Positions 19,578 to 28,598 of a stretch of 64,000 nt of DNA are shown piece after piece. Under the pieces are notes generated by a model that saw nothing but the letters and a program-made list of their open reading frames with translations, ran no database searches and had not been told where the DNA came from. The first letter of the stretch is position 1; every line of letters begins with the position of its first letter. The stretch is taken from contig NZ_JAMGZJ010000074.1 of NCBI RefSeq assembly GCF_025564085.1, positions 62,001-126,000 on the forward strand, read 5' to 3'. The DNA comes from Silvania confinis (lineage in GTDB: Bacteria > Pseudomonadota > Gammaproteobacteria > Enterobacterales > Enterobacteriaceae). The position numbers were made by a program, and so were the translations under genes.

Positions 19578-20342
19578 ATGATGGATATGTTTAAATACAA
19601 CGACCTCATCAGTAAAACAGTACTGGTTACAGGTGCCAGTGGAGATATCGGCCTTGCTATTTGTGCTAAATTTCTCGAGCAGGAATGTACTGTCTTTGCC
19701 TTGTACAACGCTAATGCTACTCCGCTTAACGAGTTGAAAATGAGCCACTCAGCGGGGGATAGACTGCATATCATTCAGTGTGACCTTGCCAACCCTGAAG
19801 CTGTCGCTGATCTATGCGGTCGGCTATCCAATGACGCTGGGAAACTGGATGTGCTGGTGAACAATGCGGGCATCGTTAAAGATAGTCTTTTTGCTTCCAT
19901 GAGTTTTGATGACTTTAGCACGGTGATCAATACGAATCTGCTCAGTCTGTTCCGATTAACAAAAGAAGCATTAATGTTATTACGGGGAGCAGAAAATCCA
20001 GCGATCATTAACGTCGCTTCTATTGCCGCTATTGTCCCGAGCGTTGGTCAGATCAACTATAGTGCCTCTAAGGGCGCGATACTCAGCTTTACACGGACAT
20101 TAGCAGCTGAGCTTGCGCCGCGCGGGGTACGCGTGAATGCCGTGGCTCCGGGGATGATAGAATCTAAAATGGTCAAAAAAGTTTCACGCACAGTCGTTCG
20201 CGGAATCACCCACTCGATCCCGTTAAAGCGCCTTGGAAAATGTGACGAAGTGGCGAACACTATTGTCTATCTCAGCTCCGCGGCATCCAGTTACATTGTT
20301 GGCCAAACCATCGTTATTGATGGCGGCATGGTAATGCGGTGA
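19578..20342 (+). CDS. 3-oxoacyl-ACP reductase (FabG-like SDR)
   Basis: 254-residue short-chain dehydrogenase. NAD(P)-binding TGASGDIG at 18-25 (the usual GIG has become DIG), NNAG at 95-98, and catalytic Asn120, Ser148, Tyr161 and Lys165 in YSASK. The C-terminus ends with the FabG-like VIDGGMVMR. Expected to reduce the beta-keto group after each condensation. Several in-frame ATGs occur (19578, 19581, 19587) after AAGGG; any of the first two is plausible. It ends 3 bases before the dehydratase, implying coupled translation. Compare CylG in the cyl operon. Confidence 0.92.
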   Translation: MMDMFKYNDLISKTVLVTGASGDIGLAICAKFLEQECTVFALYNANATPLNELKMSHSAGDRLHIIQCDLANPEAVADLCGRLSNDAGKLDVLVNNAGIVKDSLFASMSFDDFSTVINTNLLSLFRLTKEALMLLRGAENPAIINVASIAAIVPSVGQINYSASKGAILSFTRTLAAELAPRGVRVNAVAPGMIESKMVKKVSRTVVRGITHSIPLKRLGKCDEVANTIVYLSSAASSYIVGQTIVIDGGMVMR

Positions 20343-20345
20343 TTT

Positions 20346-20894
20346 ATGTCTAAATATTCAATTCCTTCAAAAGTCTTTCTCGAAATGGGTGGATGGCGAC
20401 AACCGTTGTTAATGGTTGACAGAATAGAAGACTATAAGTATGGCGATAACGGATTCATTAAGGTCGTGAAGCACGTTACCTATAACGATCCCTATCTGCT
20501 GGGGCATTTTCCTGAAGATCCGATTATGCCAGGTGCGATCATTTCAGAAATCTTTGGTCAGGCGAGTGAGTATTTATCTTTTCTGACAGATATTTGTGAT
20601 ATTTATCGCGAACGTACCGGAGAGGAATTCCGAAGCCTGCGGGATATCCATGGCTGTATCAGCCATCCTGAAATGCTAGAAATAATTCGTGCGCGCCGGG
20701 CTCAGGTTCGTGGCGTACTGGCCGCACAAAATTTGAAGTTTAAAGATTCTGCTTACCCGGGTGATACCATAGAAGTACAGAGTAAGCTGGCTTTTTCTGA
20801 TAGCCATGGTTTTAAACATTATTCGGTTACGGCTAATGTAGGAAAGAAAATAATAAGCCAAGGTACTATTATTAATTTTCGGGAAGTTTTGTAA
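20346..20894 (+). CDS. 3-hydroxyacyl-ACP dehydratase (FabZ/FabA-like hotdog)
   Basis: 182-residue hotdog-fold dehydratase. The active-site stretch is GHFPEDPIMPGAIISEIFGQAS with His54 and Glu68, in the FabZ arrangement. About 30 residues longer than FabZ, with a helical insert near 80-110 (ICDIYRERTGEEFRSLRDIHGC). It would create the trans double bonds left in place if no enoyl reductase acts, and none is encoded nearby. Compare CylZ in the cyl operon. ACP follows after 21 bases. Confidence 0.88.
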   Translation: MSKYSIPSKVFLEMGGWRQPLLMVDRIEDYKYGDNGFIKVVKHVTYNDPYLLGHFPEDPIMPGAIISEIFGQASEYLSFLTDICDIYRERTGEEFRSLRDIHGCISHPEMLEIIRARRAQVRGVLAAQNLKFKDSAYPGDTIEVQSKLAFSDSHGFKHYSVTANVGKKIISQGTIINFREVL

Positions 20895-20915
20895 TTCATC
20901 AATGGAGTGAAGTTA

Positions 20916-21197
20916 ATGACACATGTTAATGAGAAGATTGACGAGCGAAAAGCCGTGCTTTTTACTATTAAAACTGAAATCATTCAGCGTTTGAATATTC
21001 AACGTGAAGAGCATCAAATTGATGATGATACGCCTCTATTTGGCAATGGTCTGAAGCTTGATTCCGTTGATGCTACAGAAATCATCGTTATGCTTGATAA
21101 AGCATTTAACATCCAGGTTGAAGAAAGCGATGATCCTTCGTATATGAGAAGCATTAACAGCCTTGCTTCATTTATCATTCATAAGAAAACTGCCTGA
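20916..21197 (+). CDS. Acyl carrier protein
   Basis: 93-residue acyl carrier protein with the phosphopantetheine attachment Ser50 in LKLDSVDATEI, acidic helix II and the usual four-helix pattern. I chose the ATG at 20916 (GGAG 8 bases upstream) rather than the in-frame GTG at 20907 given by the longest frame. Divergent from housekeeping AcpP, which is encoded elsewhere. It should carry the growing chain between the island's KS, reductase and dehydratase. Confidence 0.93.
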   Translation: MTHVNEKIDERKAVLFTIKTEIIQRLNIQREEHQIDDDTPLFGNGLKLDSVDATEIIVMLDKAFNIQVEESDDPSYMRSINSLASFIIHKKTA

Positions 21198-21233
21198 GTA
21201 CGCAATAAAAATCAAATAAAATAAGGACATTTT

Positions 21234-22406
21234 ATGAGTTCGCTTTCAAGTGTACATTTGAAAAACAATGCCAGGATGGGTGTCTATAACAACCGTTCTG
21301 TTCCGTCTTCCTATTGTGATTTTTTAGAAGAATATAAAGCGGTACGGGAGAATGTTTTACTGGTTGATTATTCTCACATGTCTATCATTAGTGTAGTCGG
21401 AGATGATGCCTGGGCGCTGGTGAATTATATTGCATCTGCTGATGTGTCTATCATCCGTGATGAGCAAGGCATTTATTCTCTGGTGTTAAATGATGACGGG
21501 ACTGTTCGAGGTGACATTTACACGTTATGCACGTCGGAAGGTTATTATATTCTGTCTGAAAATCTTTCAACTCAGACACTTATGGAAATCTTGCAACAAT
21601 CCCTCGAAAAGGCTGATGAGCTCGACATTCAGGAAATTCCCAAAATAAAATCCATGGATGTAGATGACTGGGGTGTCATTATGCTTGAAGGACCTTACGC
21701 ATGGGAAGTTATGGCTGAGGTTTATGGGTTTGACGTAATTGGTTTGCCATATTATGAGTATATGAATACCGATGATGGGCTGATGGTATTCCGCTGTGGT
21801 AAGCACGGAGAATTTGCTTATAAAATGATTGGCCCACAGTGCGCACTGGTTGAACTTTGGCATAAATTACTGGGTGTTGGAGTAAAGTATTGCCTCAAAA
21901 CTGGTGGTCTGGATTATCAAGCTATGGTTCGCGTGGAAAATACAGGTTGGGACGAAAATCTGTATGCAAACTATTCTCGCAATCCTGTTGAGCTGCAAAT
22001 GCAGTGGGCTGTCCAATATGACAAGGATGATTTTATTGGTAAATCTGCAGTTGAGAAATTATCTCTGGCGAAAGCAGAACGTAAGGTCGTGGGTATTATC
22101 CCAATCGTTGAATGCTCCTGTCTAAATTCTAATGACAAAATTATCTTAAATGGACAGGAAATTGGACTGGTGGTTAAGGCCATATTATCTCCTGCATTGC
22201 AGAGTTACATTGCTCTGGCAATGATTGACAGTGATTTTGCTCTTTCTGACATTCAGGGTTTTACGATACAAACTGCTGCGGGTGATGTGGCGGCGAAAAC
22301 CCAGTCTGTGCCTTTCATTTATAACCTGAGCCTATTAGTCAACCCAACAGCGCACAGCTTTGTTGATCCATCCAAAGCGAAAAATGCGCTTTCACAGGAA
22401 AACTAA
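21234..22406 (+). CDS. GcvT-like (aminomethyltransferase/YgfZ fold) protein
   Basis: 390-residue member of the folate-binding GcvT superfamily: N-terminal segment YKAVRENVLLVDYSHMSIISVVGDDA..., a central GLDYQAMVRVENT and a C-terminal beta-barrel. In glycine cleavage GcvT binds tetrahydrofolate; here it sits between an acyl carrier protein and a ketosynthase, far from glycine genes. The only case I know of such a protein in an acyl biosynthetic operon is CylF of the group B Streptococcus granadaene operon, whose exact role is unresolved. A tailoring role (one-carbon or amino-group chemistry on the chain) is inference. Confidence 0.82.
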   Translation: MSSLSSVHLKNNARMGVYNNRSVPSSYCDFLEEYKAVRENVLLVDYSHMSIISVVGDDAWALVNYIASADVSIIRDEQGIYSLVLNDDGTVRGDIYTLCTSEGYYILSENLSTQTLMEILQQSLEKADELDIQEIPKIKSMDVDDWGVIMLEGPYAWEVMAEVYGFDVIGLPYYEYMNTDDGLMVFRCGKHGEFAYKMIGPQCALVELWHKLLGVGVKYCLKTGGLDYQAMVRVENTGWDENLYANYSRNPVELQMQWAVQYDKDDFIGKSAVEKLSLAKAERKVVGIIPIVECSCLNSNDKIILNGQEIGLVVKAILSPALQSYIALAMIDSDFALSDIQGFTIQTAAGDVAAKTQSVPFIYNLSLLVNPTAHSFVDPSKAKNALSQEN

Positions 22407-22489
22407 TGGCTGAATTAACGCTCCATGAGTGTTTTTCAGCCTGATAGCATTATTTTGCTAAAAATTAATTGGGGAGAATACAGGTTATT

Positions 22490-25048
22490 ATGAAGACGAG
22501 CAGAAAAAGAGTCGTCATTACAGGGATGGGGATTTTGTCATCTCTTGCAGAAAATATTGCGGATTTCCGTCAGGCGCTGCTGGAGAAAAAAAACGGTGTT
22601 GCTGACAGCGAGCGATTTTCAACGTGGTTTGAAAATGCCCGAGCAGCTGAAGTTCTGCATGACATCGACTACTCTGAATTATCAGAGGAGATCGTCGCCT
22701 CCCTCGATAATGCCGCTCTCTGGGCTTACAAAGTTGGTAAGGATGCGCTAAATCAGGCGGGTCTGACTCAACGGTCTGAATGCCTTGAGGAAATGGGTTT
22801 AATCGTTGGGGTCTCTTCTGCAGGAACCGAGGCATTTCTCCCTCTCTTTGAGCAGCGTATTCAGGACTTTTCGTTACGTAAGGCGTTATATTCTGGCGGC
22901 TTCTCGTCCTGCTGTTCCAGTGCGTCAACTCTTCTAGGATTGAAAGGTGGCGTGGAGCTGGTTGCTACTGCCTGCACCGCAAGCCCTAATGCTGTTGGTA
23001 TGGCTTTCGATTACATACAGAATGGCAAAAGCAAAACCATGCTGGCTGTTGGAACGGAACCCATTTATTTGCCGACATTTGCGGGCTTTTATGCCCTGAA
23101 CGTCATGCATCCTGACACCTGCTCACCATTTTCAGGTAATTCGGGTATGTCTATTGGTGAAGGTGCGGGTGCGATTGTATTGGAAGAGTATGAGCATGCC
23201 GTTGCGCGTGGTGCCACCATTTATGGCGAAATTCTCTCTTATGCAACCTCCTGTGATGCTTACCATGAAACCGGACCGGATCCACGGGCCAGCGGGGCTG
23301 TGCAGGTCATGCTGAAAGCGATGGAAAATGCCGGTGTCACGCCGGAACAGATCGATTACGTCAATGCGCACGGAACGGGAACGGAGGCCAACGACCAAAT
23401 CGAAACGCTGGCGATGAAAAAAGTCTTCCCCAACGTTGAGAACGTGTTGATCAGCTCTACCAAATCTTATTTTGGGCATAATATCGGCGCTGCAGGTATC
23501 GTCGAGCTTATTGCTTGCCTGGTTACGCTGCCTGAGAAAAAAGTTCTGCCAACATTAAACTTTTCAGTGGCACGTCCAAATTGCGATCTTGACTATGTTG
23601 CCAACGATTTTCGGCAGAAAGATATCAACATCTTTATGAAAAATAACTACGCATTCGGCGGCAATAACTGCTGCATGATTGTGAGTACCAAGCCCTGTTC
23701 AGTTCCCGTGACTACATATGATGCCAAGCGCGTCGCAATTACCGGCATAGGGGCAGTCTCTGCCATTGGACATCAACTGAGTGAGATCCTGGAGCGTGTC
23801 CATCAAAGCGACACCTCTGTTGAATTGGGCGAAATTATTTTTCCTGAAGATACCCTTCAGGAAGTTAAAGAGTTGCTGGACGTCCTGGTAAAGACCAATC
23901 AGTTCAAAGAACTGCTCGGTGATGAGTATGTCATTGATGCCAATAAGCTTCCGGACGAGGAAAAGGATTTTAAAACCTATCAGGTAACTGGTCTTGAACC
24001 CCGTAAGCACTTACGCCGCTTTGACCCTCGTAAAGCGACTCGTGGCGGGACCTTCGCACTGATGGCGCTGTCAGAAGCGCTGAATATGGCAAAACGTCGA
24101 ATTAAACGCGACGGAGAAGAACTTGGCATGGTCATGGGAATGTCCCGTGGACCGCAAGAGACAACCTACAAATATTTGCAGAGCCTTAAACCGGATCCGA
24201 GAAAGGTGCGCACATCTGAATTCCCGGGCTCGCTGATGAACTCGATTGCAACGTTTTGCGGCATTTCTGAAGGCGTAAAGGGATACACGACAACGCTTGC
24301 GACAGGTGAGAATGCTGCGCTGGGTGCATTGACGTATGGTTACGAAATCATTCGGCAGCATTTGCAACCCCAGGTCATTGTGGGAGGGGCTGATGAATAC
24401 TTCCCGTCAATGTCACTGTATATGGATGCTGTAACGCAAAAGCTGCATATGACAGCGGATGCCAGGGACTACCAAATTTATGCCAAAGATGCGAAAGGGT
24501 ACGTTCCGGGTGAAGGTGCTTGTATGCTGTTACTGGAAGATCCCGAGGCTGCAGTTGCGCGCGGTGCGGAGGTTTTAGCTGAAGTGGTTGGTTACGGCAA
24601 ATCATGCAGTAACAGTTATTTTGATGCTTCACGAACAGACGAAAAAGCAAGCGCAATGTCGCTGGCAATCCAGCGTGCGCTGAAGGATAGCGGTCTTAAT
24701 GCCGGGGATATCGATCTGGTTTGCGGTACCAGTAGTGGCAGTGCGGAGAGCGCGAAGATTGAACTTGATGCCATTTACAGCACTTTCCAACATGAACATC
24801 CGCAAGTTCCTGTGGTGAATTACAATGCCTTGTTTGGTTTTGTCGCTTCCTCAGCGGGATTGCTAAACCTGGCGATACTTGCAGATTGCATTAAAAAACA
24901 ATCGGTTCCCGCGATTCCTTTTACTCGCACGTTTGTTGACGATCGTATTAACTTCGTTCGTCAGAATCTTAAACTAATGGTTAAGCATGCGTTGCTGGTA
25001 GGAGCTACTGAAGGTGGAAACTATTATGCCTTCGTGATTAAGGGATAA
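22490..25048 (+). CDS. Fused ketosynthase-chain-length factor (KS-CLF)
   Basis: 852-residue protein with two thiolase-fold halves. Residues 1-405 are an intact KS: VVITGMGIL at the start, active-site Cys162 (TACTASPNA), His294 (VNAHGTGTEAND), Lys325 and His330 (SSTKSYFGHNIGAAG) and a glycine-rich end (AFGGNN). Residues 412-852 restart with VAITGIGAVSAIG but have lost the triad: Leu603 in place of Cys (TTLATGENAA), Thr747 for the first His (VCGTSSGS) and Phe for the second (FGF at 782-784). This is the KS-alpha/KS-beta pairing of type II polyketide synthases in one chain, the second half probably measuring chain length. The ATG at 22490 is preferred to a TTG at 22469. Confidence 0.9.
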   Translation: MKTSRKRVVITGMGILSSLAENIADFRQALLEKKNGVADSERFSTWFENARAAEVLHDIDYSELSEEIVASLDNAALWAYKVGKDALNQAGLTQRSECLEEMGLIVGVSSAGTEAFLPLFEQRIQDFSLRKALYSGGFSSCCSSASTLLGLKGGVELVATACTASPNAVGMAFDYIQNGKSKTMLAVGTEPIYLPTFAGFYALNVMHPDTCSPFSGNSGMSIGEGAGAIVLEEYEHAVARGATIYGEILSYATSCDAYHETGPDPRASGAVQVMLKAMENAGVTPEQIDYVNAHGTGTEANDQIETLAMKKVFPNVENVLISSTKSYFGHNIGAAGIVELIACLVTLPEKKVLPTLNFSVARPNCDLDYVANDFRQKDINIFMKNNYAFGGNNCCMIVSTKPCSVPVTTYDAKRVAITGIGAVSAIGHQLSEILERVHQSDTSVELGEIIFPEDTLQEVKELLDVLVKTNQFKELLGDEYVIDANKLPDEEKDFKTYQVTGLEPRKHLRRFDPRKATRGGTFALMALSEALNMAKRRIKRDGEELGMVMGMSRGPQETTYKYLQSLKPDPRKVRTSEFPGSLMNSIATFCGISEGVKGYTTTLATGENAALGALTYGYEIIRQHLQPQVIVGGADEYFPSMSLYMDAVTQKLHMTADARDYQIYAKDAKGYVPGEGACMLLLEDPEAAVARGAEVLAEVVGYGKSCSNSYFDASRTDEKASAMSLAIQRALKDSGLNAGDIDLVCGTSSGSAESAKIELDAIYSTFQHEHPQVPVVNYNALFGFVASSAGLLNLAILADCIKKQSVPAIPFTRTFVDDRINFVRQNLKLMVKHALLVGATEGGNYYAFVIKG

Positions 25049-25052
25049 TAAG

Positions 25053-26267
25053 GTGGACAGGAGTTCTATTATTTCAGGCTATAGTGTTAACTTGCCATTT
25101 GCAGATAATAGCTTGCAGCTGATCACAAAATTAAAACACGGCGAACGCGTTAAGTTATCGCCGTGGTTTAAATCTGATGCTGAAGCGATAAAATGTGGTT
25201 TTAATGGCAATAAGCGAATCGCGAAACTTGAGGGTACAAATGATAGCGACTGTGATTTGCTGTATCGCCTTATTGATAATGCTCTATGTCAGGGCGGCCT
25301 AACGGAACACTGCCTGACAGGAGATAATGTCAGAGTCTATCTGACTGGCATTGGCCCACGCATCGACGGGATGGATTATAAAGCGCTTTATGATCAGAAT
25401 GATATCGAAGATATAAAGTTAACCTCTTCGATTACGCGTTTATGTGTGGCGAACATGTCTCAGGATCAGATTTCATGTAATTTAGCACACAAATATAACC
25501 TGAAATATCTTCCACCGAATATGAACTGTACCAGTAATTCTGCTCTGACTGCAGTTCACATAAGCAGTATGGCCATCGAGTGCGGAGGTATTGACCTTGC
25601 GCTTGTGATTAACATTTCGAAAATTAAGACTCAGGATATCTGGTTTCTTTCAACGCAAGGGATGCTGGATACTGAAGTCGTGCAACCGTTTGGAATAAAC
25701 AGTAAAGGGGTTAATTTCGCTGAGGGCTACAGCGTATTACTGCTCGAAAGCGATCGCCATCGTCATGCTAGAGGCCTGAGCGGGGGAGTTAGCCTGAAAT
25801 CGGTCTATACGCAGATTAACGCGAGCAGAAGTTACGATGCTTCATGGCAAAGTACGACAATGCTCAAATTAATCAATAAGCTGCTAAAAGAAACGGATGT
25901 TAAGGTTGAAGAGCTATGTGCAGTGATTCCTCATGCCAACGGGACGGAGATAAGTGACAGCATCGAGGCAACTGCGATTAAATTGTTGGCTGATAATCGG
26001 ACTCTGCCTGTCCTTACTTATAAGGGGCAAATTGGCTATACCGCCACTGGTTCTGGTCTGGTAGATCTCGTCATTGCAAATCATATATTGGTAAACAGCG
26101 AGATAATTACTCCCATCAAGAGTGACGTAATCATGGAAGATATCTCACGTCATATGCTTTTCGAAAATCGCGTGATACCGCATAACAAAAAGCATGTTTT
26201 GAAAATGGGAATGGGCGTGGATGGTTCCATTATTGCTGTTATGTTAACCGAAACGAGCAAGGAATAA
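25053..26267 (+). CDS. Ketosynthase-like protein with incomplete triad
   Basis: 404-residue thiolase-fold protein. It keeps a Cys at 159 (PPNMNCTSNSALTA) and a His at 294 (VIPHANGTEISD) with Lys324, but the third catalytic residue is Tyr329 (KGQIGYTATGSG), where active KS enzymes have FGHT. It starts at a GTG 4 bases after the KS-CLF stop. It could be a second condensing enzyme of altered chemistry, an initiating KS, an acyl-transfer enzyme that uses only Cys-His, or a partner subunit. It is followed by another KS-like gene after 5 bases. Confidence 0.8.
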   Translation: MDRSSIISGYSVNLPFADNSLQLITKLKHGERVKLSPWFKSDAEAIKCGFNGNKRIAKLEGTNDSDCDLLYRLIDNALCQGGLTEHCLTGDNVRVYLTGIGPRIDGMDYKALYDQNDIEDIKLTSSITRLCVANMSQDQISCNLAHKYNLKYLPPNMNCTSNSALTAVHISSMAIECGGIDLALVINISKIKTQDIWFLSTQGMLDTEVVQPFGINSKGVNFAEGYSVLLLESDRHRHARGLSGGVSLKSVYTQINASRSYDASWQSTTMLKLINKLLKETDVKVEELCAVIPHANGTEISDSIEATAIKLLADNRTLPVLTYKGQIGYTATGSGLVDLVIANHILVNSEIITPIKSDVIMEDISRHMLFENRVIPHNKKHVLKMGMGVDGSIIAVMLTETSKE

Positions 26268-26272
26268 TAAGC

Positions 26273-27244
26273 ATGGATAGCTATATGTATTTATCATCCT
26301 TCTCTTTGGTTGAGCCGGATGAAACCTTACATCTGTACTATCCTGGGTGGTTAAACGTGTGGGAATCACACGCATATAACAACGCGTTAAAAGTGACAGG
26401 AGCAAATGGCTGGGGATTTAAGCGATTTGGTACAATGAAAGATACCTATATTCGCGAAGCTGTACGCCGGCCGAATTATATGCCCTATATTGATGCAATG
26501 GAAAAAGCCACGGATTCAGCATTGTATGATTTATCAGCAAAAGAACGGATGCATTTGTTAAAATCACGCACTGCATTTATTTATGTCGATTCATGGGGCG
26601 AGTCTAGTGCATTTGAATATAACATAAGTTCATTGCATGCAGCTATTATAGATACGCTACCTAAAAATCTTGTTAAGAAATTCTCAGTCAATGATGTTAC
26701 ATGCAAAATACGCGGTGAAAAAAATGCATTAATGCAAGCAATGCGTATAGCACAAGACTATTTGTGTTGGGATGTTTTTGATTTTGTCGTTATTTGTGCA
26801 GGGTATCGTGCAGTGCCGATTCTGGCGTTTACTGCAGAAGAAATAAATCATAAGCAACAGCGTAAAAAGTATAACAAAAATCACTGTATCAATGTTTCGA
26901 TTGAGCGCGCTGGTTGTTTTATATTTAGTCAGCGAGAGAGTAAGCTGAAGATCAATTGTGGATCGTACATCAAAGCGGATAATGATAACCCCATCGAGAG
27001 CAATAAATTGATTGCTTCTGAACCTAATCTTATTTCATCCGCAGGAGGAACAGAAAATCTTCCAATAACATCTAATCCGTATGGGAGGATGCTCGACCTT
27101 ATCAAAATTTACGGTAATAGTGGTTGTCTTACTCCAGCGTTGAGTTGGCAATATATTGCTCACCATTCGCTGTGTGATGGAGTGATGAGAACAATATTAG
27201 GGGATGGTTTTGGTGGTTATAATTATTTTGATACCTGGTATTAA
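26273..27244 (+). CDS. Unknown protein, possibly a strongly degenerate ketosynthase fold
   Basis: 323 residues, no firm family. Traces of a thiolase fold: residues near 142-180 (TCKIRGEKNALMQAMRIAQ...FDFVVICAGYRAV) line up loosely with the KS active-site helix and its gly-rich strand, and the C-terminus (GDGFGGYNYF) resembles the KS ending GFGGxN. If so, no catalytic set remains. Soluble, no signal peptide or membrane segment, and AT-rich even for the island. ATG with AAGGAATAATAAGC upstream. Its place between the KS-like protein and the ABC transporter suggests a structural or adaptor role in the synthase, which is inference. Confidence 0.6.
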   Translation: MDSYMYLSSFSLVEPDETLHLYYPGWLNVWESHAYNNALKVTGANGWGFKRFGTMKDTYIREAVRRPNYMPYIDAMEKATDSALYDLSAKERMHLLKSRTAFIYVDSWGESSAFEYNISSLHAAIIDTLPKNLVKKFSVNDVTCKIRGEKNALMQAMRIAQDYLCWDVFDFVVICAGYRAVPILAFTAEEINHKQQRKKYNKNHCINVSIERAGCFIFSQRESKLKINCGSYIKADNDNPIESNKLIASEPNLISSAGGTENLPITSNPYGRMLDLIKIYGNSGCLTPALSWQYIAHHSLCDGVMRTILGDGFGGYNYFDTWY

Positions 27245-27262
27245 CCAGTCAGGGAGTGAAAG

Positions 27263-27970
27263 ATGCGAAGCAATATTAAGGAGCTTCCTGCAATTTCTAT
27301 AAATGGTGTTTATAAAAGCTTTGGTCTTTATGAAAATAAAGTTGACGCACTCAAAAACATAAACATTGAAATCGCACAGGGTGAGTTTTTGGCTTTATGT
27401 GGTCCTTCCGGAAGCGGAAAAAGTACGTTACTGAACATACTGTCCGGTATCGATAAACCCTCAGAGGGGTACGTACTGTTTCTCAATAAATTGCTGCGTG
27501 ATTTACCTGAAACGGATCTTGCCACTATTCGTAGTAAACATCTGGGCTTTATTTTTCAATTTTTCAATTTGATACCGGTGCTAAATGCATTTGATAATGT
27601 GTTTTATCCACTGGTGCTAAATGGCCATTTCGATGCGAAGTCGGCAAGAGAACGTAGCCTGCATTTTCTCGACAGCGTCGGCCTTGCCGATTTACGGGAT
27701 CGTAAACCGGGTCAACTATCTGGCGGGCAACAGCAGCGCGTGGCAATTGCAAGGGCGCTGGCGCATGAACCTCAGGTCGTCGTGGCCGATGAGCCGACTG
27801 GCAACCTTGATCAGGCTACGGGGGAAGCCGTTTTAGATCTTTTACTCAAAATCAATCAGCAAACAGGAACCACTTTCATTATTTCAACGCACTCTACCCA
27901 ACTCAAGGAGCGTGCGCAGCGAGTGGTAGAAATCAGGGATGGAGAGTTAGCGTATGATTCGGCCCAGTAA
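27263..27970 (+). CDS. ABC transporter ATPase (LolD/MacB type)
   Basis: 235-residue ATP-binding subunit: Walker A GPSGSGKST at 47-55, Q-loop in FQFFNL, signature LSGGQQQR from 152, Walker B VVVADEPT ending at 179 and the H-loop STH near 204. Sequence type is the LolD/MacB group that energises periplasmic work through FtsX-type permeases, matching the gene at 28599. No C39 peptidase domain, so it cannot itself trim the double-glycine peptides. It overlaps the next gene by 17 bases. Compare CylA, the ABC ATPase of the cyl operon. Confidence 0.93.
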   Translation: MRSNIKELPAISINGVYKSFGLYENKVDALKNINIEIAQGEFLALCGPSGSGKSTLLNILSGIDKPSEGYVLFLNKLLRDLPETDLATIRSKHLGFIFQFFNLIPVLNAFDNVFYPLVLNGHFDAKSARERSLHFLDSVGLADLRDRKPGQLSGGQQQRVAIARALAHEPQVVVADEPTGNLDQATGEAVLDLLLKINQQTGTTFIISTHSTQLKERAQRVVEIRDGELAYDSAQ

Positions 27971-28598
27971 AATATTAATGCTTCTGAGTTTGAGCCTTTT
28001 TACGATCCCATTTTGTGGCGTTGCTGATATGTCTCCGGTCCCGGTTGTGGAAAGTGTGCTATTAAACCAGTTTCCGACCCAGCCAGCAGCGTTAGCCAGG
28101 ACGAGTGAATCCTTGTTTCAGGAATATGAGGAAACCGGTAATGTTTCCTCATTAATTTTTTATTCTTATGGGGTGCTGAAACAGGCGAGCTATTTTTCAT
28201 CCGTTAACGATTTGATCAAAGCTTCTGAATTTGCCAAAACAGGATTTTTCTATCTTGATGAGGCCGTAGATTCTAATGAGAAAGATTTACGCATCAGGTA
28301 TATGCGGGCAAGATTGGATGCTTATCTAACGGCGGAACTAGGGCGCTGTGTGATCACTATTTCAGATACCAAGCTGTTACTGGAAAACAAAGAAAAATTC
28401 AGTCGTGGAATAGTGGAGCATATCAAGAAAATGCACGTAATAGCGTTGCAGAATTGTAAAATGCATGACCAATCCAGCCTTTCACTAATACAGAAAGATG
28501 GACGAAAACCCGGCGTTAAGGTCACTGCCGATGAGGCTCCTTTATGGAGTGTTGAAGAAGTGACGCAAATTATGCTCCCGTTGGTGAAAGGTGATTAA
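27954..28598 (+). CDS. Periplasmic protein of unknown function
   Basis: 214 residues with a Sec-type signal (hydrophobic ILMLLSLSLFTIPFCGVA, cleavage near residue 24) and a helical mature part with TPR-like spacing (SLIFYSYGVLKQASYFSS..., ASEFAKTGFFYLDEAVDSNEKD). No family recognised. It begins inside the ATPase gene and ends at the base before the permease start, so it is wedged between the two ABC subunits; a periplasmic accessory or adaptor of this transporter is the simplest reading. Confidence 0.7.
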   Translation: MIRPSKILMLLSLSLFTIPFCGVADMSPVPVVESVLLNQFPTQPAALARTSESLFQEYEETGNVSSLIFYSYGVLKQASYFSSVNDLIKASEFAKTGFFYLDEAVDSNEKDLRIRYMRARLDAYLTAELGRCVITISDTKLLLENKEKFSRGIVEHIKKMHVIALQNCKMHDQSSLSLIQKDGRKPGVKVTADEAPLWSVEEVTQIMLPLVKGD

